Source: an uncultured Pseudomonadota bacterium (GTDB lineage: Bacteria; Pseudomonadota; Alphaproteobacteria; RUG11792). From it: a DNA stretch of 5,882 nucleotides. Each line of letters starts with the position of its first letter. The stretch's first letter is position 1. The DNA is taken from NCBI GenBank assembly GCA_902796745.1, contig CADBQC010000008.1:1-5882 (forward strand), given 5' to 3'. The translations under genes and the position numbers were made by a program. The notes beneath the pieces are model-generated. The model had not been told where the DNA came from. It saw only the letters and a program-made list of their open reading frames with translations, and made no database searches. Below, one piece after another: positions 1 to 5,882 of this stretch.

Positions 1-114
1 GGCAGTTATGGCGGATGTGCCACACACGATCCCATTCCGAACTCGATAGTGAAACCATCCTGCGCCGATGATACTCTTGCTTATGCACAGGGGAAAGTAG
101 GACGTTGCCAGGCT
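1..114 (+). rRNA. rrf: 5S ribosomal RNA, 5' end cut by the window edge
   Basis: This is the 5S RNA of the large ribosomal subunit. The conserved blocks are present in order: CGATCCCAT and CGAACTCG in the first half, then GTGAAAC, TGCGCCGATG, and AAGTAGG near the 3' end. The 3' strand (TTGCCAGGCT, ending about 114) would pair with a 5' strand of the form AGCCTGGCA. The window starts at GGCAG, so about four or five 5' bases lie outside it. The pattern fits alphaproteobacterial 5S RNAs best. The 23S gene may lie just upstream, outside the window; this cannot be seen. The exact 3' end is uncertain by a few bases. Confidence 0.95.
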
Positions 115-142
115 TATCCATCATATTATGTCTGGTATTTTT
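108..142 (+). terminator. Possible intrinsic terminator sharing the 5S 3' end
   Basis: CCAGGC (108-113) can pair with GTCTGG (130-135) in a 6-bp stem with one G-T pair and a 16-nt loop, followed by TATTTTT (136-142). The left arm is also the 3' strand of 5S helix I, so the hairpin would compete with 5S folding. The stem is short and the loop long, so this is only a candidate. It is the sole terminator-like structure seen between the 5S gene and the convergent gene ending at 210. Confidence 0.3.
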
Positions 143-209
143 CGAGGATTTTTGTTGATTATGCAGTGCGCATTGTGGAAATTGAGTTCACATCGCACTA
201 TTTTTTTAT

Positions 210-746
210 TTACTCGACAAATTCATCTTCTTTTTCTGAAGTAGAGTTTGAATTTTCCGATTTTGGTTCTTCGGTTTTTGCTTTTTCTTCATCTTTCTTT
301 TCCTTTTCCTTTGTATTTTCCGTTTCTGGTTTGGCATTATTCTCTATTGGTTTTGCCTCAACTGTTGCTGCAGGTTCTTGTGGCTTGACATCTGCGGTCT
401 CTTCTTTTGGAGAAGGGCTTTCCGGTATTTTTTCATTGATAGATTGCGTCATAGATGGATTGCTATTAAACATCTTGCTTTGCTGAAATGCTGGCGTAAA
501 TGACATTTCCATTTTGGTTGGTAATTTTGTTTCTATTATTGAACATCCTTTTGCATCACATTTATTCAAAACGCTACTTTTTTTGTCAAAAATATAGACT
601 GAATTTTCATTAGTTGTTAACAATGAATATCGATTTGTATATTCATTGTATGATATAAATAAAACACAACACACAATCATTGTTGCGCATAGTATCAGGG
701 TTATTTTTACTCCGCCAAACATTCTAGAAACCAAAATTTTTACCAT
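210..746 (-). CDS. Small single-pass membrane protein with charged low-complexity tail, function unknown
   Basis: I do not recognise this 178-residue protein as a named family. A short basic N-terminus precedes one hydrophobic segment (about residues 14-32), so it is probably an inner-membrane protein with an N-in, C-out topology. Residues 38-75 form a compact segment: RY, then VYIFDKKSS, then two cysteines at 63 and 68 (CDAKGC). From memory this resembles a short segment seen after the anchor in small proteobacterial membrane proteins, roughly 'RY..VYxxDxxTGxxxxC..C'; that is an impression, not a search result. From about residue 100 to the end the chain is rich in Lys, Glu, Pro, Ser and Asn and is likely disordered. 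The ATG at 746 has a weak AAAGAG (750-755) only 3 nt upstream; the in-frame ATG at 722 is an alternative. The gene is divergent from the serine hydrolase and convergent with 5S. The Phe/Ser-rich frame on the other strand is its mirror image. Confidence 0.72.
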   Translation of the reverse strand: MVKILVSRMFGGVKITLILCATMIVCCVLFISYNEYTNRYSLLTTNENSVYIFDKKSSVLNKCDAKGCSIIETKLPTKMEMSFTPAFQQSKMFNSNPSMTQSINEKIPESPSPKEETADVKPQEPAATVEAKPIENNAKPETENTKEKEKKDEEKAKTEEPKSENSNSTSEKEDEFVE

Positions 747-762
747 ATGCTCTTTACTAAAA

Positions 763-770
763 GGTATACT
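763..770. promoter_or_regulatory. Candidate -10 element(s) in the divergent intergenic region
   Basis: The 54-bp gap between the two divergent starts (747-800) must hold the promoter of at least one of them. TATACT (765-770) is a good -10 hexamer for the plus-strand gene, and would put its transcription start about 24 nt before the ATG at 801. The same GTATAC core read on the minus strand gives TATACC (768-763). No convincing -35 hexamer lies at 16-18 bp on either strand (TTAACG at 793-788 is 19 bp away on the minus strand), so this is a weak call. No operator repeat is visible. Confidence 0.3.
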
Positions 771-780
771 GTTGATAGTT

Positions 781-786
781 AAGGAA
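781..786 (+). promoter_or_regulatory. Possible Shine-Dalgarno, badly spaced for the annotated start
   Basis: AAGGAA (781-786) is the only purine-rich ribosome-binding candidate ahead of the serine hydrolase. It lies 14 nt from the ATG at 801, which is long, but 7 nt from an out-of-frame ATG at 794. That ATG opens a nine-codon frame (MVYENVKVI) ending at TAG 821-823, so it overlaps the real start. It may be a translated overlapping short frame that tunes expression, or simply chance. Confidence 0.3.
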
Positions 787-800
787 ACGTTAAATGGTGT

Positions 801-2552
801 ATGAAAATGTTAAAGTTATCTAGAAATTTTTTAGTGATTGTTTTCTTTTTAGTTACAAGTTTCCAACATTGCATGGTTTTTGCAGAGAATACCAGGGACG
901 AAAGCATTTCTGATAATCTAGCAAAAGTTCAGATTTCAGATGAAGAAATTTTAAACAAAATACCAGAAATTGAGAAAGTTATAGCTAGTGGCTTGAAAAA
1001 GATAAAAATACCAGGAGCAACACTCGCGATTTCACGGAAGGATAAAGTTTTATACTGCAAGGCGTTTGGTAAAACCGCTATTTCGGGATATCAGCCAAAA
1101 GATGCAGATGCCCAGACTTTGTTTTCTGTTTCATCAGTTTCTAAAAATATTACTGCTGTTTTAGTTGGAGCTCTAGTGGATGATGGAAAAATTTCGTTTA
1201 CTGACAAAGTCAGAAAATATTATCCAGAATTTTTCCTTTGCAACGAAGCTATATCGAATGAATTTACTATTCAAGATTTGATATCGCATAGCTCTGGATT
1301 GAAGCATTTTTCCGCGGATACCTTATTTAAAGCGGGTTATGATAACGAAAAGATTTTGAGAGCTTTTCGATATTTAAAGCAAAAGCCTGGTGAATTCAGA
1401 AAATTTTATGGATATCAGAATATCGTATACGGAATTGTTGGGATAGTGTTAGAGCGCGCGACCGGTGAAAAATATGAAGATTTAGTTCAAAGATATATCT
1501 TTGATAAGATGGATATGAAAAATTCAAGCGCAATCAGATTAGATGCCGAGACGAGCAAAATAGGGTATCTGAAGTATTTGATATCCAGATTTTCATATGA
1601 TTGCAAGCATCAAGGAGTTCTGAAAACATGCTGGAATTTAATTGCAAAGACTATTTCTCATAAAACCAAAAAAGTAGCCGATATCCATTCTAAATATATC
1701 GATGATGTTGTGCATTTAGATCATAATGATTTTTATCATAAATTTCCAGCAACTTCCGGAATAAGTCTTTCTGCAGAAGATTTTGCAAAATGGTTAAAGA
1801 TGCTCGCAAATCAAGGAACTTATAATGGTGTACAGATAGTTTCCAAGAAGACCTTTGCTAAGTTAATATCGAATATAGTGACTGTGAAAGGGATTAAGGA
1901 TCACGATGTTACTTTTGTAAAGTCGAGATATCCTCGCGAAGATATGCATTACGGCATGGGTTTTTTTAATGCGAAATATGCAGATGATGGTAAAAATCCA
2001 CACAGGATATTTTTTCATATGGGTGGAATACGTGGTTCCACAGCATTTTTTGCACTTTCTTTAGCAGATAATATAGCAGTTGGTGTTTCTTGTAACCTTG
2101 GCGGGGTAGCTATGACCAGATTTTGTGAATACGCGGTTCATGCTGTGTTGGATAGAATATACAATTTTTCAAAAATTGATTGGGTTGAGGAAGATATAAA
2201 ATCAATAAATTACTATCGGGAAAAAAACAAAAACTATATTGAGAATGTAGTAAAAAGGACTCCGGTTGCTATGAGCAAACCGGATAAATATACCGGAACT
2301 TATACAAGTGAGTTGTACGGTGATATAACTATTGCATTAGAAGGAGATGAGTTAGTCATTTCTAATGGAATACGTAAAGCAAAATTATCTAATGTGAATG
2401 GAGATACCTTCGCATTCAAGAGTATGGATTTGATGTATTCATTTTACGAACAAGATGAATATGTGTATTTTATACGGGATGAATATGGGAATATAACATC
2501 ATGTGAGTTGCCTTGCTTTAATGAAAACAATACAATTTTTAAAAAGAAATAA
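801..2552 (+). CDS. Exported serine hydrolase, class C beta-lactamase / penicillin-binding-protein-like
   Basis: This 583-residue protein belongs to the beta-lactamase (class C/AmpC-like) superfamily of serine hydrolases, which includes DD-peptidases, esterases and beta-lactamases. A signal peptide covers residues 1-28 with a plausible signal peptidase I site after VFA; Cys24 is not in a proper lipobox. The catalytic set is complete: S112-V-S-K115 (nucleophile and general base), Y205-Q-N207, and H406-M-G408 in place of KTG. Family landmarks around them include LVDDGKISFTD after SxxK, the ISHSSGL segment (161-167), and the SAEDFAKWL helix (324-332). About 65-70 residues (247-312) between the 'MDMKNSS' region and the 'TSGISLSAED' region exceed what the family usually has there. 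A C-terminal domain (about 495-583, starting YTGTY) looks like the beta-rich domain often appended to these enzymes. The substrate cannot be deduced; cell-wall peptide or ester hydrolysis in the periplasm is the family-level expectation. The start is the ATG at 801; ATG 807 is possible. It lies 30 nt before the comEC start and is probably co-transcribed with it. Confidence 0.9.
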   Translation: MKMLKLSRNFLVIVFFLVTSFQHCMVFAENTRDESISDNLAKVQISDEEILNKIPEIEKVIASGLKKIKIPGATLAISRKDKVLYCKAFGKTAISGYQPKDADAQTLFSVSSVSKNITAVLVGALVDDGKISFTDKVRKYYPEFFLCNEAISNEFTIQDLISHSSGLKHFSADTLFKAGYDNEKILRAFRYLKQKPGEFRKFYGYQNIVYGIVGIVLERATGEKYEDLVQRYIFDKMDMKNSSAIRLDAETSKIGYLKYLISRFSYDCKHQGVLKTCWNLIAKTISHKTKKVADIHSKYIDDVVHLDHNDFYHKFPATSGISLSAEDFAKWLKMLANQGTYNGVQIVSKKTFAKLISNIVTVKGIKDHDVTFVKSRYPREDMHYGMGFFNAKYADDGKNPHRIFFHMGGIRGSTAFFALSLADNIAVGVSCNLGGVAMTRFCEYAVHAVLDRIYNFSKIDWVEEDIKSINYYREKNKNYIENVVKRTPVAMSKPDKYTGTYTSELYGDITIALEGDELVISNGIRKAKLSNVNGDTFAFKSMDLMYSFYEQDEYVYFIRDEYGNITSCELPCFNENNTIFKKK

Positions 2553-2570
2553 AATTGCGCACTGGCAATG

Positions 2571-2577
2571 AGGGGAG
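2571..2577 (+). promoter_or_regulatory. Ribosome binding site that decides the comEC start
   Basis: AGGGGAG sits 5 nt upstream of the GTG at 2583, an ideal spacing. The in-frame ATG at 2568 lies immediately before this purine run and has no site of its own, so the GTG is preferred as the start. This also shows that comEC has its own initiation signal despite the close upstream gene. Confidence 0.7.
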
Positions 2578-2582
2578 ATTGC

Positions 2583-4469
2583 GTGAAATTCAATGATTTG
2601 TTTGTTTCTGAAAGGGAAAGATTGCCTCTTTTCGCTCCAGTTATTTTGGGGGTAGGAATAATATTTGGTGCCTTTTTCCCATTCTTTCATTGGTCACACC
2701 TGTGGATTTTTAATACATCTACAATTTTGATCGCTATTTTACTCCATGGTCGCTCAAAGGTATTTGCTTTTTCAATATTTCTGTTTGGACTCGGTGTTTA
2801 CGTTGTTCAGACAGGAGGAATTTTGGAAACAAATTTACTAACGCATAAAAAATTTATCGCGGAAGAATACGATAATGTTGAATTTACTGGTGTCGTTGCA
2901 TCTATGGATGAAACTCATCCGGTTATGAAGAATATGAGGAGAGCGAGTTTTAAGGAGGTAAAGATCGAAAATCTTAATTTTATTCAAACGATAAAAATGA
3001 CTTGTTCCGTTAAAATGACTGAGGAGATATGTCCAGGAGATATGGTGAGAATACGTGGAAAACTGATACCCTTTAAACCTCCGGCAATGCCAGGTACATT
3101 TGATCAACTCCAATACAATACATTGATGGGCATAGACGCAACCGGAATTGCATACTATATTGAGAAATTGGAACGAACGGATAATTATGCTAGTAACCTT
3201 GCAAAAATTCGTCGAGAATTGACACAAGTTACTTTGAGAAAAATGTCAAAATATGATGATGCTGGGGCTATAGCCTGCGCTTTATTGACGGGCGATAAGT
3301 CCGCGATACAACCTGATGTCCGTGACAAATTCATAAATTCAGGTACCGCTCACATACTAGCCATCTCCGGCTTACATATGTCAATCGTGGCATCGGTTAT
3401 ATTCTTCGTCTTATACAAAATGCTACAGTATCTATTTCACTTTTGGAGAAGATTTTCAGCAAAAAGAATTGCTGCAATAGTTACAATTCCTGCAACTTTT
3501 TTATATCTCGCTTTATCTGGATTTTCTCCTTCCGCGACGAGGGCATTTATTATGACAAGTGTCTTCTTAGTAGGCGTTATTTTGGATCGAGGAGTACTTT
3601 CCCTTAGAAGTGTGGCTGTAGCAGGATTTTTAATCTTATTGTTCAATCCGGGAAGTATCTTCTTAGTTAGTTTTCAATTGTCTTTTTGTGCCGTAGTTGC
3701 CCTTATTGCGTTTTATGAAACATTTCAATGTAAAATTAATAATTTTAAAATAAATGATTGCGGAATTTTAGGAAAAATGATTTTTTACATTGCAACAACA
3801 CTTATTACCACTTTAATAGCCTCTATTGCAACTTTGCCAATATCAATAGCTGTATTTAATCGTTTGAGCCTATCGGGAATGTTAGGAAATATGGTTGCTA
3901 TTCCTATAATCAGTTTTTTGGTTATTCCTGTGGGCTTATTGTCTCTTATGTTTGGGGCTTTTACTAATATTCCAATTGAATGTTTAGCATATATTTTGAA
4001 CAAGTTATACGTGATTTTAAGTTGGATTTCTGAGTTTCCCGGCTCAAACTTGGTAATAAAATCGCCACAAATGCCTGCATTGTATGCCATTATTGCTGGA
4101 GGAATAATCCTTTGCTTGTTGAAAGATAGAGTGCGTCTTTGCGGAATAATTCCAATATTTTTGGGGCTTTTTTTCTGGACTTTTCGGGATTGTCCAGATA
4201 TAATATTTATTCCTAACAGCGATATTGTTTGCTTTATCGAAAATTCTAATTTTTTTACATCTTCGCTCAGAAAAGGACGGCGCTCATCCTCTGCGATACA
4301 GCGTAATTTGGGATTTTCCGGAAAGTTAACAAAAAAAGAATTTTATTCAGAAAAATGGAGAACTGAAATTTATCCAAGAGGGTTATATATTTGGTTAAAA
4401 ACAGGGGAAACAAAACAACTGGCCAAGAGGAGACATCCGTATTGTCCTGCGTACTGGACGCATTTTTAA
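2583..4469 (+). CDS. comEC: ComEC/Rec2-family DNA uptake channel, lacking the metallo-beta-lactamase domain
   Basis: ComEC is the inner-membrane channel that takes single-stranded DNA into the cytoplasm during natural transformation. From the GTG start the protein has 628 residues (633 from the ATG at 2568). The N-terminus has the class-typical RERLPLFAPV stretch and membrane segments to about residue 78, then a soluble OB-like region (about 95-195, with PGDMVRIRGKL and PPAMPGTFDQ). The Competence domain follows, with ALLTGDKSAI (233-242), the hallmark AHILAISGLHMS (256-267), LSGFSPSATRAFIM (311-324), a VSFQLSF segment (362-368) and the NRLSLSGMLGN segment (426-436), inside many membrane helices. 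The C-terminal metallo-beta-lactamase domain of Firmicute ComEC is absent, as I recall is usual in Alphaproteobacteria. However, the final 90 residues (about 540-628) only partly resemble the tail of alphaproteobacterial homologues and stop early, so a 3' frameshift or truncation is possible. It follows the serine hydrolase by 30 nt and converges on the MreD-like gene. No other competence gene is in the window. Confidence 0.92.
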   Translation: MKFNDLFVSERERLPLFAPVILGVGIIFGAFFPFFHWSHLWIFNTSTILIAILLHGRSKVFAFSIFLFGLGVYVVQTGGILETNLLTHKKFIAEEYDNVEFTGVVASMDETHPVMKNMRRASFKEVKIENLNFIQTIKMTCSVKMTEEICPGDMVRIRGKLIPFKPPAMPGTFDQLQYNTLMGIDATGIAYYIEKLERTDNYASNLAKIRRELTQVTLRKMSKYDDAGAIACALLTGDKSAIQPDVRDKFINSGTAHILAISGLHMSIVASVIFFVLYKMLQYLFHFWRRFSAKRIAAIVTIPATFLYLALSGFSPSATRAFIMTSVFLVGVILDRGVLSLRSVAVAGFLILLFNPGSIFLVSFQLSFCAVVALIAFYETFQCKINNFKINDCGILGKMIFYIATTLITTLIASIATLPISIAVFNRLSLSGMLGNMVAIPIISFLVIPVGLLSLMFGAFTNIPIECLAYILNKLYVILSWISEFPGSNLVIKSPQMPALYAIIAGGIILCLLKDRVRLCGIIPIFLGLFFWTFRDCPDIIFIPNSDIVCFIENSNFFTSSLRKGRRSSSAIQRNLGFSGKLTKKEFYSEKWRTEIYPRGLYIWLKTGETKQLAKRRHPYCPAYWTHF

Positions 4470-4504
4470 ACAAATTTTTTCAGAGATTTCCGCTTATTAA
4501 AATA

Positions 4505-4879
4505 TCACATTCTTCTAATCGTATACTCCAGAAAGATAATCAGACAAAATAATAAAAAGAAGGAAGCAATGAACCACTTATTTCCTCGGTAAGCCGGAAA
4601 TTTTTCTGAAATCAGATATTCCATTAAAAGATAGAGTGCTGGGTATAATCCCAAAAAGCCATTTAAAAGAATATCATCAAAAATACCTGCAAAAATTATT
4701 GTCGTCAATGGAAATTGAAATTCCAAAAAACTAGCCACAAAAATTGGAATAATGGTTAATGGTAGAAACCAGCTCCCAAATATTTGTTGCAAACAATAAT
4801 TTAAAAACGATGTACATAATAATATTGCTAAGATTGACAAAAATTTTAATGTTTTTATCAACGGTAATTTAACTGTCAT
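4505..4879 (-). CDS. Small MreD-like polytopic membrane protein
   Basis: This is a 124-residue, strongly hydrophobic protein with about four to five membrane segments (roughly 11-30, 36-54, 57-70, 76-90 and 102-119). The segment FAGIFDDILLNGFLG (63-77), followed by LYPALYLLMEYLI (78-90), matches the MreD signature: an Asp-containing helix end, then 'G-x-L-G', then a helix. MreD is the inner-membrane partner of MreC in the rod-shape elongation complex and is usually about 160-170 residues, so this is a short form. The mreB and mreC genes are not next to it. The start overlaps the prmA stop as ATGA (4879-4876), implying translational coupling; AGAAAAAA just upstream is a poor ribosome site. No terminator is seen after the TGA at 4507-4505. 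Identity as MreD is an inference from one motif and topology; another small polytopic protein remains possible. The reading frame itself is well supported. Confidence 0.62.
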   Translation of the reverse strand: MTVKLPLIKTLKFLSILAILLCTSFLNYCLQQIFGSWFLPLTIIPIFVASFLEFQFPLTTIIFAGIFDDILLNGFLGLYPALYLLMEYLISEKFPAYRGNKWFIASFFLLFCLIIFLEYTIRRM

Positions 4880-5784
4880 TTTTTTCTAAACATTACAGAG
4901 AGCCAATCATCAATTTGTATCCTATTTATAATTTCAAAGCCATGCGCCGTATAGATTTCATCGATTTCCGCTTCTTGGGATATTATGAACCCGGAGGTTA
5001 TGATGTATGCACCTTGTCTCATCACTTTAGAAAAGTCTGAGCATAAATTCACCAAAGGCTGTTTCAAAATGTTGCAAAAGACTAAATCAAATTCACTTGT
5101 CACTTTCGGTGGACAATCGCCGACGATCGCTGTTGCATCGGTGCCATTAGCTTTATAATTATCTTTCGTTATTCTGACGGCTTCGTTATCTATGTCTATA
5201 CCAATTAGTTTTGCATCTTTCCATAATTTTAATGCGCAAATTCCGAGGATACCGGTGCCACATCCCATATCCAATATGCGTTTTAGCTCGTAACTGTTTT
5301 GTTCAAACAAATAGCGCATGTTTAGTAAACAAGCTTGGGTAGTTTGATGATGTCCGCTTCCAAATGCCAAGGCAGAATTTAATTTAATGGGGATCAAATT
5401 TACATTTTCGGATCTTTTGCGGTCTGGTGCAGATTGAATACTCTCATTATAAAAGTAAAAGTTATCACAAATCACAGGCTTCAATTCACTTAAGTAAGCT
5501 TGTACCCAATCTTCATTTTTTAATACATCATGACGAAAACAACGTATTCCCTCTCCAAATCTTTCAGATAAAAATTGTTGCAATTGCTTTGCATTTTCTT
5601 CGGTGTTAACTAAAATTTCTACATCAAAAAATTTTGCAATGGGAAAACCATTTTCATCTACTTTATCGGAAAATCCGAATTCAGCATTTTCAAAAAGTGA
5701 GATGTTGTCAAATTGCCCTTCTTTCTCAATAACATCAATCATGGGCAACAACTCATAGGGAACCCGAAATTTACATGAAATCAT
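4876..5784 (-). CDS. prmA: Ribosomal protein L11 methyltransferase
   Basis: PrmA uses S-adenosylmethionine to methylate lysines and the N-terminus of ribosomal protein L11 in the cytoplasm. The 302-residue product is close to the 293 residues of the E. coli enzyme. The N-terminal substrate-recognition domain (1-60) and the DWVQAYLSELKP linker (92-103) lead to the family-specific ALAFGSGHHQTT (138-149). The Rossmann fold then has motif I DMGCGTGILG (172-181), the acidic strand end LIGIDIDNEA (193-202), and the N238-I-L-K-Q-P-L motif that replaces NPPY. The end, DDWLSVMFRKK, is also typical. The frame stays open upstream to 5826, but that extension lies inside tRNA-Gly (giving GSIPIARSN), so the start is the ATG at 5784. 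No Shine-Dalgarno fits in the 14 nt between the tRNA and this ATG. The stop TGA overlaps the start of the downstream MreD-like gene. Confidence 0.95.
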   Translation of the reverse strand: MISCKFRVPYELLPMIDVIEKEGQFDNISLFENAEFGFSDKVDENGFPIAKFFDVEILVNTEENAKQLQQFLSERFGEGIRCFRHDVLKNEDWVQAYLSELKPVICDNFYFYNESIQSAPDRKRSENVNLIPIKLNSALAFGSGHHQTTQACLLNMRYLFEQNSYELKRILDMGCGTGILGICALKLWKDAKLIGIDIDNEAVRITKDNYKANGTDATAIVGDCPPKVTSEFDLVFCNILKQPLVNLCSDFSKVMRQGAYIITSGFIISQEAEIDEIYTAHGFEIINRIQIDDWLSVMFRKK

Positions 5785-5798
5785 AAAAACCAAAGTAT

Positions 5799-5872
5799 TG
5801 GAGCGGGCGATGGGAATCGAACCCACGCTACAAGCTTGGGAAGCTTGTGTTCTACCATTGAACTACGCCCGC
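5799..5872 (-). tRNA. glyU: tRNA-Gly, anticodon CCC, with encoded CCA
   Basis: This is a full 74-nt cloverleaf: acceptor GCGGGCG/CGCCCGC, D arm GTTC/GAAC with loop AATGGTA, and anticodon stem CAAGC/GCTTG closing the loop TTCCCAA. The anticodon CCC is at 5840-5838 and reads GGG. The T arm is GTGGG-TTCGATT-CCCAT with one G-T pair. Discriminator T and CCA (5802-5799) are encoded in the DNA. The sequence is close to E. coli glyU. It is probably the first gene of a transcript that continues into prmA 14 nt downstream; its promoter is outside the window. Confidence 0.97.
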
Positions 5873-5882
5873 ATTCACCTTA

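Noticed and set aside
49..486. Plus-strand reading frame of 145 codons, Phe/Ser-rich
   Set aside because: It starts inside the 5S rRNA and its Ser/Phe richness is the mirror of the Lys/Glu-rich tail encoded on the minus strand; it has no domain or ribosome site.
2568..2582. ATG start for comEC at 2568
   Set aside because: The purine-rich ribosome site (2571-2577) lies downstream of it and serves the GTG at 2583. It cannot be fully excluded.
2838..3227. Minus-strand reading frame of 129 codons opposite comEC
   Set aside because: It lies wholly inside the well-supported comEC gene, is Cys/His/Phe-rich in a way expected of an antisense shadow, and shows no recognisable motif.
4267..4473. Minus-strand frame of 68 codons just past the MreD-like gene
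   Set aside because: It is in the same direction and close enough to be a third operon gene, but it covers the comEC 3' end, has no ribosome site, and has Phe/Leu-rich antisense composition.
5799..5816. Hairpin CCAA/TTGG with a following T run after tRNA-Gly, as a terminator
   Set aside because: The stem is only 4 bp and uses the CCA end of the tRNA; too weak to call, though noted in the junction finding. The hairpin itself lies at about 5801-5785.
5785..5826. Fourteen-codon N-terminal extension of prmA
   Set aside because: The extension lies largely in tRNA-Gly and gives the usual tRNA read-through peptide (GSIPIARSN); PrmA homologues start close to the ATG at 5784.
1..5882. Mobile element, CRISPR array, phage or toxin-antitoxin system
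   Set aside because: I saw no transposase or integrase motifs, no spaced direct repeats, no long terminal inverted repeats, and no tRNA-derived attachment repeat elsewhere in the window.

Overview
The window is AT-rich and reads as chromosomal DNA of an alphaproteobacterium, probably a host-associated, low-GC lineage such as Holosporales or Rickettsiales. The class call rests on three things: the 5S rRNA matches the alphaproteobacterial pattern, the ComEC N-terminus carries the 'ERERLPLFAPV' segment typical of that class, and PrmA is recognisable. The order-level guess comes only from base composition and the small gene set, so it is weak.

Layout, left to right. A 5S rRNA (+) is cut by the left edge, missing only a few 5' bases. 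A convergent minus-strand gene encodes a small single-pass membrane protein with a short conserved-looking segment and a long Lys/Glu/Pro-rich tail. A 54-bp divergent intergenic region separates it from a two-gene plus-strand unit. That unit is an exported class-C-beta-lactamase-type serine hydrolase with all three catalytic motifs, followed closely by comEC, a DNA-uptake channel protein with no C-terminal metallo-beta-lactamase domain. The comEC unit converges, across 35 bp with no visible terminator, on a minus-strand unit read from the right edge: tRNA-Gly(CCC), then prmA (ribosomal protein L11 methyltransferase), then a small MreD-like membrane protein. prmA and the MreD-like gene overlap by four bases (ATGA).

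How the genes relate. The tRNA, prmA and MreD-like genes are probably one transcript: 14 nt separate the encoded CCA end from the prmA ATG, and the next junction is an ATGA overlap. The serine hydrolase and comEC also look co-transcribed, with a strong ribosome binding site in the gap. I see no functional link between the two units beyond housekeeping (translation, envelope, DNA uptake).

I found no mobile element, CRISPR array, phage gene or toxin-antitoxin pair, and no clear previously undescribed system. The points most worth a second look are the ComEC tail, the small membrane protein's N-terminal segment, the large insertion in the serine hydrolase, and the tRNA-prmA junction with no ribosome binding site.
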